A stretch of DNA of 64,000 bases from Nodosilinea sp. LEGE 07088. GTDB taxonomy: Bacteria > Cyanobacteriota > Cyanobacteriia > Phormidesmidales > Phormidesmidaceae. The position numbers were made by a program, and so were the translations under genes. How positions within the stretch are numbered: position 1 is the first letter of the stretch; the number at the start of each line of letters is the position of its first letter. This document shows, piece by piece, positions 51,393 to 60,415 of the stretch. The notes under the pieces are model-generated. The model was not told where the DNA came from. It saw only the letters and a program-made list of their open reading frames with translations, and did no database searches. The stretch lies in contig NZ_JADEWX010000001.1 of NCBI RefSeq assembly GCF_015207395.1, positions 1-64,000 of the forward strand, given 5' to 3'.

Positions 51393-52313
51393 GTGGCTGA
51401 AGTCAAGCTTTTAGATCAGGCACAGGCACCTGTCGAAACGCGATACTACCCCTGGCAATGGCATGACCAGTCAACCACCATAGCCTACGACCTGCGCGGG
51501 GAAGGGCCGCTTATACTCTTGCTACCTGCCCTCAGCAGCATCTCTACCCGTGTCGAGTTCAATGCTGTAGCGGCAACGTTGGCTCAGCACTATGAGGCGG
51601 TTACCCTAGATTGGCCAGGTTTTGGAAAGTCTGATCGCCCAGCCTGGCGAACTCGCCCAGCGATTTACCACGCCCTGCTGAAGGATTTTGTCCAGGATAT
51701 CGTGCCAGGGTTGGCCGGGTTGGTAGCGGTCGGCCATAGTGCGGGGTACGCCCTGGCCCTGGCTACTGACGGAAGTACCATACACCAGTTACGAGCGATC
51801 GCGTTGGTGGCACCAACCTGGCATGGGCCACTGCCCACAGCGATGGGCAATCATCGCTGGGCCTATAGCCTGCTGCGTTGGTTAGTATGATGCCCGGTGG
51901 TGAGGCAAGCCCTGTATGCCTTGAATGCCCACCCAACTTTTTTACGATGGATGATGGGTCGCCATGTCTACAGCGATGCCGTCCACATTACCCCAGAGTT
52001 GATGCAGGCTAAGCACCAAACAACCCAAGCTAAGGAAGCCAGATTTGCCTCCGTAGCCTTTGTAACTGGGGGTCTCGACCCAGTGCAGCAGCGCACTGAC
52101 TGGCTAGATTTGATGCAGGTGGTGACGGTACCTAAGCTAGTCATTGTTGGGCAACAAAGCCCACCCAAGTCTAAAGCCGAGATGGAGATGTTGAGCGCTA
52201 TGACCGGAGTAGAGTCTGCCATAGCACCAGGCTCTTTGGGCCTGGGAGAAGAATATTCGGAGAAAGCACTGGCCTTTCTACTACCGTTTCTAGCCCAGCA
52301 TTTGGTGGACTAA
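51393..52313 (+). pseudogene. Alpha/beta hydrolase with one in-frame TGA
   Basis: The frame begins GTG at 51393 and is open to 52313 except for TGA at 51888-51890 (after SLLRWLV; the next codons are TGC CCG GTG). About 306 codons. The first half has the fold core LLLPALSSISTR, VTLDWPGFGKSDRP and the nucleophile elbow VGHSAGYALAL (Ser); the second half supplies FVTGGLDPVQQR (acid) and a C-terminal His region. As written only the first 165 residues would be made, so activity is unlikely. Confidence 0.75.
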
Positions 52314-52378
52314 CCTAATCATGCCTTGACTGAGTATTGAACGATATTTAGCAAGAGTGCTTCCTTTTACATGCTTTC

Positions 52379-52627
52379 TTAGGGAAGAATATACCGAGTC
52401 AGAATAGACATGACCTCCCCAGGATTAGGGGTAGGTAGGAGGGGACTCCATATTCCCACTTCGGCATAGCCGAGCCCATAGAGATTATGGATGGTACTTG
52501 TAACCCCCCTCGGGGAGCCGATCAGCAGATGGCGTAACGGCTCCCGCCCAGATGGTACATCTTCTATCTCAATAGGCAAAAGCGGAGAGCGGGGATCCTG
52601 TGAATAGCTTGCCGGAGATTGAGTCAT
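52379..52627 (-). CDS. Small conserved protein, IGSPxGVxxTI family (copy 2)
   Basis: The 82-residue product has REPLRHLLIGSPRGVTSTI, LYGLGYAEVGIWSPLLP and PNPGEVMSILTRYILP, the complete form of the family also seen at 3955-4242. I know no function; the compact conserved block with Trp and Gly-Tyr-Ala-Glu suggests a folded regulatory or binding module. It stands alone between the hydrolase remnant and the partition operon. Confidence 0.65.
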   Translation of the reverse strand: MTQSPASYSQDPRSPLLPIEIEDVPSGREPLRHLLIGSPRGVTSTIHNLYGLGYAEVGIWSPLLPTPNPGEVMSILTRYILP

Positions 52628-52769
52628 TGTGGTTCACCACATGAGAAGTACTAAATGGGCTTGAGGAGACTAAGCGTTCTGGCGATGCCCAGCAGACCAA
52701 GTCGCTTTAAGACCACGATAATTTTGAAGTTGCCATCAGGGCAATAAATTAATGCACACATGACAACAT

Positions 52770-53114
52770 CTAATCTCGTTTTCGCTTCCGCTTTCGTTCC
52801 CAAATCTCCCGGAGGTGGGCGGGCTCGTTTTCAAACTGGCTCCAGAGAGCATGAACTTCGGCCAGCCGCCGCTTATCTGCCTCGGATGGCTCGCGACGAT
52901 GCTCTCCCTGCGAGAACCAGTGGGCTACTGTGCTCTTAGAGCGCCCGCACAATTCCGCTAATTCGTCGTAGGTGACAACCCAGTACTCTAGGAACTCTTC
53001 CGGCTCCATTTGTCTCGAAATCCTAGCCTTGTAAGCCTTGAACAGTTCCCAGTGTCGTCTGGTTGGGGTTTTAGCGGCTATCATGGCAAGAATGTGAGTA
53101 TGCACGGGTGACAA
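52770..53114 (-). CDS. HTH protein at the end of the partition operon
   Basis: The 114-residue product contains an HTH of the type YDELAELCGRSKSTVAHWFSQGEHRR, followed by acidic and basic helices ending RKRKRKRD. Such short HTH proteins are common on cyanobacterial plasmids. Same strand as the upstream partition genes, 18 bp after the previous gene; it may regulate the operon or copy number. Confidence 0.6.
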   Translation of the reverse strand: MSPVHTHILAMIAAKTPTRRHWELFKAYKARISRQMEPEEFLEYWVVTYDELAELCGRSKSTVAHWFSQGEHRREPSEADKRRLAEVHALWSQFENEPAHLREIWERKRKRKRD

Positions 53115-53132
53115 CTTTTAGGTCATGATACG

Positions 53133-53516
53133 TCAATTTAGAACTGATCCGTTAGTTTGCCTTGAGGATATTTGGCTATTCCCTAGATCTTTCTGTAGCT
53201 CCTGCCGAATCAGGGCAAACCGCTGCACATCTGCCTGAGTCAGCCAGGCGTCAATCTCGTAAAACGTTTGCCCACCCTGCCGATTCGTCCTTAACGTCAG
53301 AATCGTCTCCGGCAGGTGGTGACCATCGCCCCTGAACTCGATATTCAGATCGCGCCCCCGCTCCACAATCGTATAGAACTGCTTGCCCTCAAACACCCGC
53401 TGCCCCCGAGCTTGGTCGTGGCAAAACCGCTCCAGCAACAGCACCGCCGTCCCCGCAATCTGCTCCTGGGTCTGACGGTCAACGAGGACCGGTGTTCTGG
53501 GTCGCGGCGGGTTCAC
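53133..53516 (-). CDS. Hypothetical protein of the partition operon (127 aa)
   Basis: The product starts MNPPRPRTPVLVDRQTQEQIAGTAVLLLERFCHDQARG and contains FYTIVERGRDLNIEFRGDGH and YEIDAWLTQADVQRFA. I recognise no family. Its start overlaps the stop of the 161-residue gene by 4 bp, so it is translationally coupled to it. Confidence 0.5.
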   Translation of the reverse strand: MNPPRPRTPVLVDRQTQEQIAGTAVLLLERFCHDQARGQRVFEGKQFYTIVERGRDLNIEFRGDGHHLPETILTLRTNRQGGQTFYEIDAWLTQADVQRFALIRQELQKDLGNSQISSRQTNGSVLN

Positions 53517-53998
53517 GTCAAGTCATTGATGAAAGGGTTGAGCCCCGCCATGATGGCGGCATCGTCGCCCAAGAACTCTCGCAGGGGCTGATCCACCGGC
53601 CCTGGGTCAGTCACCGTTTTGACGGATGCTGGGGTGGATGCCATGGAGCTATTGGCCGATGGTAGATGTCGTGGGTTTGGCCTAACCAGTGGGAGAGCTG
53701 TTTGGGGTGGCGTTATCGAATCATCGAAGGCTTCCCACTCCGGCAGAAACCGCTCTCTGATTTCTAGAATCTGAGTCGTCAACTGCTGAATTGATCGCAA
53801 AGCCTGCCGCCGGATCTCATTCTTGGGGGCTTGAACTGCTGCCATGGCAAACGGCCCATAGCACCCATTCAGAGCCGATCGCATCCGGGCATGGAGGTCA
53901 TGGCGAGACTTTCCCCGGCAGTAGCCAATCACTGCCACATCCAGCTCATCCCGGCTGGAGTATTGAATCCTGGCCTTTGTTTCTGACGTTTGGGTCAT
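53513..53998 (-). CDS. Hypothetical partition-operon protein, ParR candidate (161 aa)
   Basis: The product is positively charged at its N-terminus (KARIQYSSRDELDVAVIGYCRGKSRHDLHARMRSALNG) and helical in the middle (RRQALRSIQQLTTQILEIRERFLPEWEAF), with a Pro-rich linker and a final hydrophobic peptide (GLNPFINDL). Its position directly after the ParM-like gene, charge and size fit an adaptor that bridges centromere DNA and filament (ParR), but no sequence match is claimed. Confidence 0.45.
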   Translation of the reverse strand: MTQTSETKARIQYSSRDELDVAVIGYCRGKSRHDLHARMRSALNGCYGPFAMAAVQAPKNEIRRQALRSIQQLTTQILEIRERFLPEWEAFDDSITPPQTALPLVRPNPRHLPSANSSMASTPASVKTVTDPGPVDQPLREFLGDDAAIMAGLNPFINDLT

Positions 53999-54042
53999 TC
54001 CTCTGAGTCCTTATCGTTGCTGCAACTGGGGAGAGTTTGGTG

Positions 54043-55176
54043 CTAGCGAGTTTGGCTTGGCTTGGCGCTGTACATAAAGGTCTTGAACAACCCATAGACA
54101 TCGGCCCAGCGGACGCTGGTGATCAAGTCGGGTTCAGCCGTGCCATCCTGGCCTCGCAGTACGTCGGTCATCTCCTGTCTCAGGGTTTCGGCCCAGGTGA
54201 TCTGCTGAGCCAGCCCGCGCTGGTCAAAAAACTGCTCCAGTTCTGGCCGAATGAAATAGGCGGCACCCCCGCCGACAATCACCTCCACCTCAGCGGAGGG
54301 CAGCCACTCCACCAAGAACTGGTTCACCCGATCCAGATAAAACTCCCGAGCATAGCTACAGGCCTTCGCCAGGTCGAGGGCTTCCTTACGGCCTGGGACG
54401 TGGAAGGTGGGATGCCCCTGCAAAACTGCTTCCAGCAGAGCCGGGTCATCGGGAGCAACACCCGGCAGCTCGGTGGCACACTGCTTCAGGTATTCCACAA
54501 ACCCTGGCCCCTGGGAAGTACTGTTGGTTTCTTGCGGGGTGCTGCCCTTCTCGAAGGTGAGGATGGAGAGATTTCGGTGACCAAACATAAGAACGACGAC
54601 GGTGGAGTCGCGAATCCCCACCCCAGCTCTGGCCAGCTGCAACCCCTTGGCCAGGTAAAGCCCGGCCCCCTCTGGCTGCATCTCAATGCGCTCTAGCTGC
54701 CCAAACAGAGACCTACCCCGAAAGCTGAAGTCTGAGATCGCCCCCAGGATCTGGGCCTTCAGTTCCTTGCGGTCTTGCCAGTATTCCTCCAGCGGCAGCA
54801 GCAGACCCAGTTGAGCGGTGAACTCACAACCTGAGCTGTCGGAGTCCTGTTCTGTCAGAGTCTTCTCAGCGATCACCCCCAAGGTGGCCAAGATTTTATA
54901 GACGGCGCGATCGCGTTTCGGCAGAGCCAGACCCGAGTCGCCTTTTTGGGCGATCGCTAAGGCCCCAATCGCATAGGCGCTACTCCCCACCATCACATAG
55001 GCACTGTCCTCCGGTTCCTGGCTGGTCAGCCCGCCGAGCATCAGCCGGTCGAGGCGAGCGGGGTTCAACCGAGCCACCTGGGGGTCGAGGTGCAGCAGGT
55101 AAGGCTGGCCCTGCCAGTAGAGACACTTGGTGGCAGAGCTGCCCATGTCGATGTAGGTCTGGATGATTTGGGTCAT
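54043..55176 (-). CDS. parM: ParM-like actin homologue for plasmid partition
   Basis: The 377-residue protein shows the actin-fold ATP-binding motifs: phosphate-1 IDMGSSATKCLYW, phosphate-2 VVVLMFGHRNLSIL and the adenosine motif VEVIVGGGAAYFI. ParM-type proteins polymerise to push plasmid copies apart. An array of 11-bp repeats lies 100-280 bp upstream of its start, where type II systems have their centromere (parC). Two small genes follow; the first may be ParR. Confidence 0.78.
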   Translation of the reverse strand: MTQIIQTYIDMGSSATKCLYWQGQPYLLHLDPQVARLNPARLDRLMLGGLTSQEPEDSAYVMVGSSAYAIGALAIAQKGDSGLALPKRDRAVYKILATLGVIAEKTLTEQDSDSSGCEFTAQLGLLLPLEEYWQDRKELKAQILGAISDFSFRGRSLFGQLERIEMQPEGAGLYLAKGLQLARAGVGIRDSTVVVLMFGHRNLSILTFEKGSTPQETNSTSQGPGFVEYLKQCATELPGVAPDDPALLEAVLQGHPTFHVPGRKEALDLAKACSYAREFYLDRVNQFLVEWLPSAEVEVIVGGGAAYFIRPELEQFFDQRGLAQQITWAETLRQEMTDVLRGQDGTAEPDLITSVRWADVYGLFKTFMYSAKPSQTR

Positions 55177-55277
55177 AGTTTGAATGCCAATGACAGCGTT
55201 TAATCAACACCATGAAGACGTAAGAATGCCTTCTGGTTTGTTGATGACTATCTGTATTCTGAATCGCCGGTTTTATT

Positions 55278-55456
55278 CACGACTTAATAACGACTGAATT
55301 GTCATCTTCAGTAAAATCCATCATGACTTTGATGGCTGACAAATTTCATTCACGCCTTATTCACGACTTGATAACGACTTGCTTGCGAGGACTCTGAGAG
55401 AACGCTGGAATCACTGAATCATTCACGACTTGATAACGACTTAATCGCGACTTGCT
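55278..55456. repeat. Eight 11-bp repeats, putative parC centromere
   Basis: Consensus CACGACTTGAT or AACGACTTNNT. Units: 55278 and 55289 (block 1); 55351, 55362 and 55373 (block 2); 55424, 55435 and 55446 (block 3). Units within a block abut with no gap. Eleven-bp direct repeats in blocks upstream of parM are the layout of plasmid R1 parC, where ParR binds. Confidence 0.72.
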
Positions 55457-55791
55457 GATTGAGGCCTTTCTAGGAGAGGCGAAAATCAATCATTTAAGTG
55501 ATGAATAAAAACAAATTTTGCAGCCCGCTGGACTGAACAGAACTAGTAATAGCTGTGGGCTAAAACAGAGATTATTGCCCCTTGTATTCTCCCCAGGAAA
55601 TGCCCTGGCGAAAGCCAGATAGGCTGCCCTGGGGGCTACGCCACTCCACTGCGTTTCGTCGCTCCGCGTTTCACACACCACGCCCAGCCCTGGGCCAGGG
55701 GGTTGCCGAAACCCAGCATTATCAGGGGTTTCGAGCATGGGAGCCAGTGGCCGGTCGTTTACGAATCACTGACGAATTCACGGAAAAGCTC
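55457..55791. other. Gap with G+C-rich palindromes before the relaxase operon
   Basis: Contains CCCTGGGCCAGGG (about 55690-55702), a perfect palindrome, and related CCCTGGGGGC copies upstream. An origin of transfer normally lies next to the relaxase and accessory genes, so this is the first place to look for oriT. No nick-site consensus was recognised. Confidence 0.3.
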
Positions 55792-56109
55792 ATGGGTAAA
55801 GGATTTAGCGTCTCGCTGCCCCTCGAAGAGGCGGCGATCGTCGAGAAAGAGGCCAATCGGCTGGGTCTACCCGCCGCCAGCATTATTCGCTTGATGATGC
55901 GTGACGGTCAGCAGCGCCGCGAACTGGAACGGCAGGTGGATGACCTCAAGGCTCGGATGGAGCTGCTGCAAGTGCAGTTTCAGGGGCTCCAGATTTTGCT
56001 AGAGACCATTGCCCTAGAACAGGCCAATGCCCGAGGGCCGCAAGCGCTGGAAAATCGCAAGGCGCTGATTCAAGAAATTCGCAAGCGCCAGGGATTGGTA
56101 GAGGGATAG
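55792..56109 (+). CDS. MobC-like relaxase accessory protein
   Basis: The ATG at 55792 (MGKGFSVSLPLEEAAIVEKEANRLGLPAASIIRLMMRDG) gives 105 residues: a ribbon-helix-helix-like N-terminus with VSLPLEEA as the DNA-binding strand, followed by a coiled-coil (LERQVDDLKARMELLQVQFQ). Upstream extension is possible but lacks coding character. It lies 10 bp before the relaxase and probably binds oriT to help nicking, as MobC and TrwA-type proteins do. Confidence 0.6.
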   Translation: MGKGFSVSLPLEEAAIVEKEANRLGLPAASIIRLMMRDGQQRRELERQVDDLKARMELLQVQFQGLQILLETIALEQANARGPQALENRKALIQEIRKRQGLVEG

Positions 56110-56119
56110 GAGGTCAGCC

Positions 56120-58801
56120 ATGCTCAGCCTGACGGTGATCAGCGCCAACCAGGGCGAAACTTACTACACCGCCGAGAACTACTACACCAGCGAAGAGAAC
56201 CAGGCCCACTCAAGTTGGTGGGGCCAGGGGGCCAAGAGCCTGGGGCTATTGGGTCAGGTGCAGGGAAGCGACTTCAAGAATCTGCTCCATGGTTCTCATC
56301 CCCAGGGGCACCAAACCCTATCGGGTCGAAAGATTGACCCAGAGCGCCATCGAGCCGGGCTAGATTTGACCTTTAGTGCGCCTAAGAGCATTAGCCTGGC
56401 GGCCCTGGTCGGGGGGAATGAGGCGATCGAGCAGGCCCATCGCACAGCGGTGGTGCGAACTCTGGCCATCATCGAGAAGCGCTATGCCCAAACGCGGGTG
56501 CGGACACCGGAGGGGCGGCAGGCAGTTGGCACCGGCAACCTGATCGTCGCCCAGTTCCACCACGACACCTCCCGCGAGAAGGATCCGCAACTGCATACCC
56601 ATTGCGTGGTGATCAATGCCACGCAGCTGAACAATGGCCGCTGGCAATCGCTCCACAATGACATCCTCTTTAAGCAGCAAAAGCTGTTGGGGATGATTTA
56701 CCAGAACGAGTTGGCAGTGGAGGTACAGCGCCTGGGCTATGGCATTGAGCCGAGGGCGAACGGTCAATTTGAACTCAGGGGATATGGCCCCGAAGATCTC
56801 CAGACCTTCTCCAAACGGCGGGAGCAGATTTTAGCGGCGGTGGAGGAGAATGCGACCGCCCAGGAGCGAGAGCTGGCGACGTTGATGACCCGTGCCCCCA
56901 AGGGGAAAGAAATCCCTAGAGAAGAGCTGCGCACCTACTGGCAGCAGCAGGCCCAGGCGCTGAATCTGGAACACCCTCAAGCCCATCTGATGGACTGGCA
57001 GAGCCAGCCGAAGCGGGCCACGCAAGCCGGGCTGACCCACTGCGCCGAGCGGGAGGCGGTGTTCCAGCGCGAGCAGGTGGAGCGGTTTGCTCTAGAAAAC
57101 CATCTGGGGCAGCAGCTCTTTGATGAGGTGCAGCAGACCTTGGACACCGATCCGGAGGTGATTCACACCCATGACCAGCGGCTGACCACTCAGACGGCGG
57201 TGCTGCGGGAGCTGGACACCATTCGCACGGTGCTGGATGGGCGAGGGGGTGTGGGAGCGATCGCCTCGACAGACTTAGTGGAAGCACATCTGCGCGATCA
57301 GGGGCTAACCGAGGGGCAGGTGAAGGGGGTGATGCTGGCGGCTACCACCCGCGATCGCGTCATCGCCTGGCAGGGGGTAGCGGGGGCGGGGAAGAGCTAT
57401 GCCCTGAATCAGTTTCGCCAGATTTCGGAGTCCCAGGGCTATACTGTCCGGGGCTTTGCCCCCAGTGCGGAGGCGGCAAAGTCGCTGGGCGACTCGGCCC
57501 AGATTCAGCCGGTGGAAACAGCGGCGGCCTTGCTGTGTGCTCAACCGGTGGAACCCAACCCCTCTCAACCCGAGGTTTGGGTAGTAGACGAGGCCGGGCT
57601 CTTAAGTGCGAAGGATGCGCTGGCCCTGGTGACCAAAGCTCAGACGCAGAAGGCCCGAGTGATTTTGGTGGGAGATACCCGGCAGCTGTCGGCGGTGGAG
57701 GCGGGGAACCCGTTCAAGAGTTTGCAGCAGGCGGGGATGGCGACGGCCTACCTCACCCAGTCGCTCCGGCAGAAGAATCAGCAGATCAAGGCGGGGGTTG
57801 ACCTGATTGCAGCAGGGGAAATTGCGGCGGGGGTGCAGCAGTTGAAGCCCTACATTCAGCAGGTGAGTAGTCAGGAGGCGAGGGCAGCGGCGATCGCCCA
57901 CGACTATCTGGCCCTAGCCCCAGACGAGCGCAAGAAGACCTTACTGCTAGCGGGCACCAACCAGGAGCGGCTGGCCATCACCCAACTGGTACGAGAGGGC
58001 CTAAAGACAGAAGGAACCCTGGGCCAGAGCCTGTCGGTCAAGCGGCTGAAGGCGAGGGATTTGACGGAGACCCAGGCGGACTATGCCCACCACTTTCAGC
58101 CGGGGAATATGCTGATTCCCCAGGCCAGCTACAAGCGGCTGGGGTTGGAGAAGGGGCAACGTTACGAAGTGCTGGCGACGGATAGTCATAGCAATGGGCT
58201 GACGCTACGGGGGCAATCCGGGGCGGCGTTGCAGGTGGATCCAGCTCAGATCAGACGGAAGTCAGTTTATGAGACTGAAGAGATAGAACTGGCCATCGGG
58301 GAGCGGCTTCGGTGGACGCGGAATGACTATGCCCTGGGGCGACGTAACGGCCAAGAGTTTGAGGTAGTGGGCCTGAAGAATGGGCAGGTGCTGATTCGCT
58401 GGAGCCATGGGGAGGCAGGACAATTCGATAGTTCGGAACCGGCTCATCTAGACTATGCGCTGGTCAGCACCACCTATGCGGCTCAGGGGAAGTCAGCAGA
58501 GCGAATAATCGGAGCAATTGATCAATATGTAGGTCGGGAGAGCTTTTATGTGACAGTCAGTCGAGTGAAGCAGAACTTAAGGCTTTACTCTTCGGAAGCC
58601 TTGGATACTCTGATTAACCACGCTGAAAAATCTAAAGTAAAGGAAAACCCCAGTGACATTCTGCTACAAAATCAGACAAAGGAAGATCGAAAGAAATCCG
58701 TACACATCGAAAATTCAGATAAAATACCAATTTTCTGGGATTTAAGTAGGTTAGAAGTCAGGCGAAGGAAGATGGCCACCGAGACAGAGCTAGAGCACTG
58801 A
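56120..58801 (+). CDS. MobF-family relaxase-helicase (TrwC/TraI-like)
   Basis: The 893-residue protein nicks oriT and unwinds the strand to be transferred. The N-terminal relaxase domain has tyrosines YY at residues 15-16 and the three-His motif in FHHDTSREKDPQLHTHC. From ~residue 410 the SF1 helicase shows Walker A (GVAGAGKSYAL), Walker B (VVDEAGLLS), RQLSAVEAG and the final VSTTYAAQGKSAERI and YVTVSRVK motifs. It is shorter than TraI of F and near the size of TrwC. Its last ~75 residues are duplicated in a diverged fragment at 1306. No type IV secretion genes are in the window. Confidence 0.93.
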   Translation: MLSLTVISANQGETYYTAENYYTSEENQAHSSWWGQGAKSLGLLGQVQGSDFKNLLHGSHPQGHQTLSGRKIDPERHRAGLDLTFSAPKSISLAALVGGNEAIEQAHRTAVVRTLAIIEKRYAQTRVRTPEGRQAVGTGNLIVAQFHHDTSREKDPQLHTHCVVINATQLNNGRWQSLHNDILFKQQKLLGMIYQNELAVEVQRLGYGIEPRANGQFELRGYGPEDLQTFSKRREQILAAVEENATAQERELATLMTRAPKGKEIPREELRTYWQQQAQALNLEHPQAHLMDWQSQPKRATQAGLTHCAEREAVFQREQVERFALENHLGQQLFDEVQQTLDTDPEVIHTHDQRLTTQTAVLRELDTIRTVLDGRGGVGAIASTDLVEAHLRDQGLTEGQVKGVMLAATTRDRVIAWQGVAGAGKSYALNQFRQISESQGYTVRGFAPSAEAAKSLGDSAQIQPVETAAALLCAQPVEPNPSQPEVWVVDEAGLLSAKDALALVTKAQTQKARVILVGDTRQLSAVEAGNPFKSLQQAGMATAYLTQSLRQKNQQIKAGVDLIAAGEIAAGVQQLKPYIQQVSSQEARAAAIAHDYLALAPDERKKTLLLAGTNQERLAITQLVREGLKTEGTLGQSLSVKRLKARDLTETQADYAHHFQPGNMLIPQASYKRLGLEKGQRYEVLATDSHSNGLTLRGQSGAALQVDPAQIRRKSVYETEEIELAIGERLRWTRNDYALGRRNGQEFEVVGLKNGQVLIRWSHGEAGQFDSSEPAHLDYALVSTTYAAQGKSAERIIGAIDQYVGRESFYVTVSRVKQNLRLYSSEALDTLINHAEKSKVKENPSDILLQNQTKEDRKKSVHIENSDKIPIFWDLSRLEVRRRKMATETELEH

Positions 58802-58900
58802 TGCAGACATATAAAATAATAGAATGACAAAAAATTTCTTTTCGAGAATTTCATATAGCAATTTAACCTGGGCTACCTGGAGAGATAAAACACTAATAGC

Positions 58901-60265
58901 CTATTTAACATCTGTTAACCTATGCCTTTCCTGTAAACATATCTTCAGGCCGTGTTTCGGACGAAGCGTAATAGAGGGATTTAACTCAATAGAGTAATTG
59001 GAGTGCAAGGATAGATGGAACCTTTGCGCGATCGCAACTAGAATCAGCACAGATTCCATCAGGGCAAAGCCCTTGCCGATACAAGTACGAGGACCCTCAC
59101 CAAACGGAAAATAGACTCCCTTTGGCAAATGATGCTCTAAGCCATCCGCCCAGCGTTCAGGGCAAAATTGTTCAGGATGCTCGAAAAAGCGAGAGTCTCG
59201 ATGCATAAGCCATTGGCTCAGAAAGACAGTCACTCCAGGCTTTAAGACATAGCCACCAATTTGAAGTGATTTGACGACTTGACGACTAGTGCCCCAGGCC
59301 GGGGGATACAACCGCATCGATTCTTTGATAATCCAGTTGGCATAGTGAAGCTGAGCAATATCATTCACTGTAGGCGAACGTCCTTTAAGTACTGCTTGAA
59401 TCTCTTCGACGAGTTTTAATTCGACTTGTGGATTTTGTCCCAATAACATCCATGTCCAAGTTAAAGTAAGCGCAGTAGTTTCGTGACCCGCCATAATGAG
59501 AGTGGCCACTTCATCTCGAATCTCTTTGTTGCTCATCTGTTCGCCGCTTTCATCTTTTGCTTGCAGCAGCATTGTCAATAAATCTCTATTTTCCTGCTGT
59601 GTCTCTCTACGCTGATGAATAATCTCGTAGATAGCCTTATCCATCTGTCGGAGCTGTCGCCAGAATCTCAATTTCCCCAACGTTGGTATCCATTCTGGAA
59701 GCAAAAATAGAGTACTCAGCTGATTTGAAAAATGTATCAAAATAGCGTCAAGCGCTGATTCGATGATGGGCGTTTTATCTGCGATATCTGCTCCAAACAA
59801 TGATTGGGCAACAATTAGCAACGTCAGCTTCATCATGTCATCGTGAATATCACGTGTGCTTCCATCTTGCCAATGGCCTATCATTGACTCGGTTTGATTG
59901 ACTATAATTTCGCCATATTCAGAAACTCTTTCTCGATGAAATGCAGGCTGCATCAACCGACGATGACGCTGCCAAAAATCTCCTTCGCTAGTGAGTAATC
60001 CTTTACCCAAACTACTCTTCAAGCTTCGAACTGAAACTCCTTTTATGAAGCAGTCATTTTGATGGCTAAATACTTCATGAATATGCTCAGGATTGGTCAA
60101 AAGATAAACTTTTATCGGTCCAAGAGGTAAAAGAACAACTTCACCAAATTCCTGAGCACAGCGTTGAGAGAATCCTAATGGATCTTTAATATAGTCAAAT
60201 AGAACACCTACAAAGGGAATACCTTTTGGCCCTGGAGGAACTATTCGTTGCGATTTGGCTTGCAT
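58901..60265 (-). CDS. Cytochrome P450 (CYP110-like)
   Basis: The 454-residue enzyme has the P450 signatures: the I-helix AGHETTALTLTW, the ExxR in IIKESMRLYPPAW, and the heme loop FPFGEGPRTCIGKGFAL with the proximal Cys near residue 395. CYP110 members are common in cyanobacteria and oxidise fatty acids or terpenes; the substrate here is unknown. No ferredoxin or terpene synthase gene is adjacent. Confidence 0.92.
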   Translation of the reverse strand: MQAKSQRIVPPGPKGIPFVGVLFDYIKDPLGFSQRCAQEFGEVVLLPLGPIKVYLLTNPEHIHEVFSHQNDCFIKGVSVRSLKSSLGKGLLTSEGDFWQRHRRLMQPAFHRERVSEYGEIIVNQTESMIGHWQDGSTRDIHDDMMKLTLLIVAQSLFGADIADKTPIIESALDAILIHFSNQLSTLFLLPEWIPTLGKLRFWRQLRQMDKAIYEIIHQRRETQQENRDLLTMLLQAKDESGEQMSNKEIRDEVATLIMAGHETTALTLTWTWMLLGQNPQVELKLVEEIQAVLKGRSPTVNDIAQLHYANWIIKESMRLYPPAWGTSRQVVKSLQIGGYVLKPGVTVFLSQWLMHRDSRFFEHPEQFCPERWADGLEHHLPKGVYFPFGEGPRTCIGKGFALMESVLILVAIAQRFHLSLHSNYSIELNPSITLRPKHGLKICLQERHRLTDVK

Positions 60266-60415
60266 TTTCGATTTCTATATTTGAGCTCAATTTACAGTTT
60301 TCAAAAAGGCACCTCGATTGATTGCTTTATTGCGAATTGTCGGAGTCCAGAACCGTTGAAATCTCGTTTTCATTCTCAATAATATTTGCATTTTTCGAGG
60401 TGTCCAAAACAAAGA

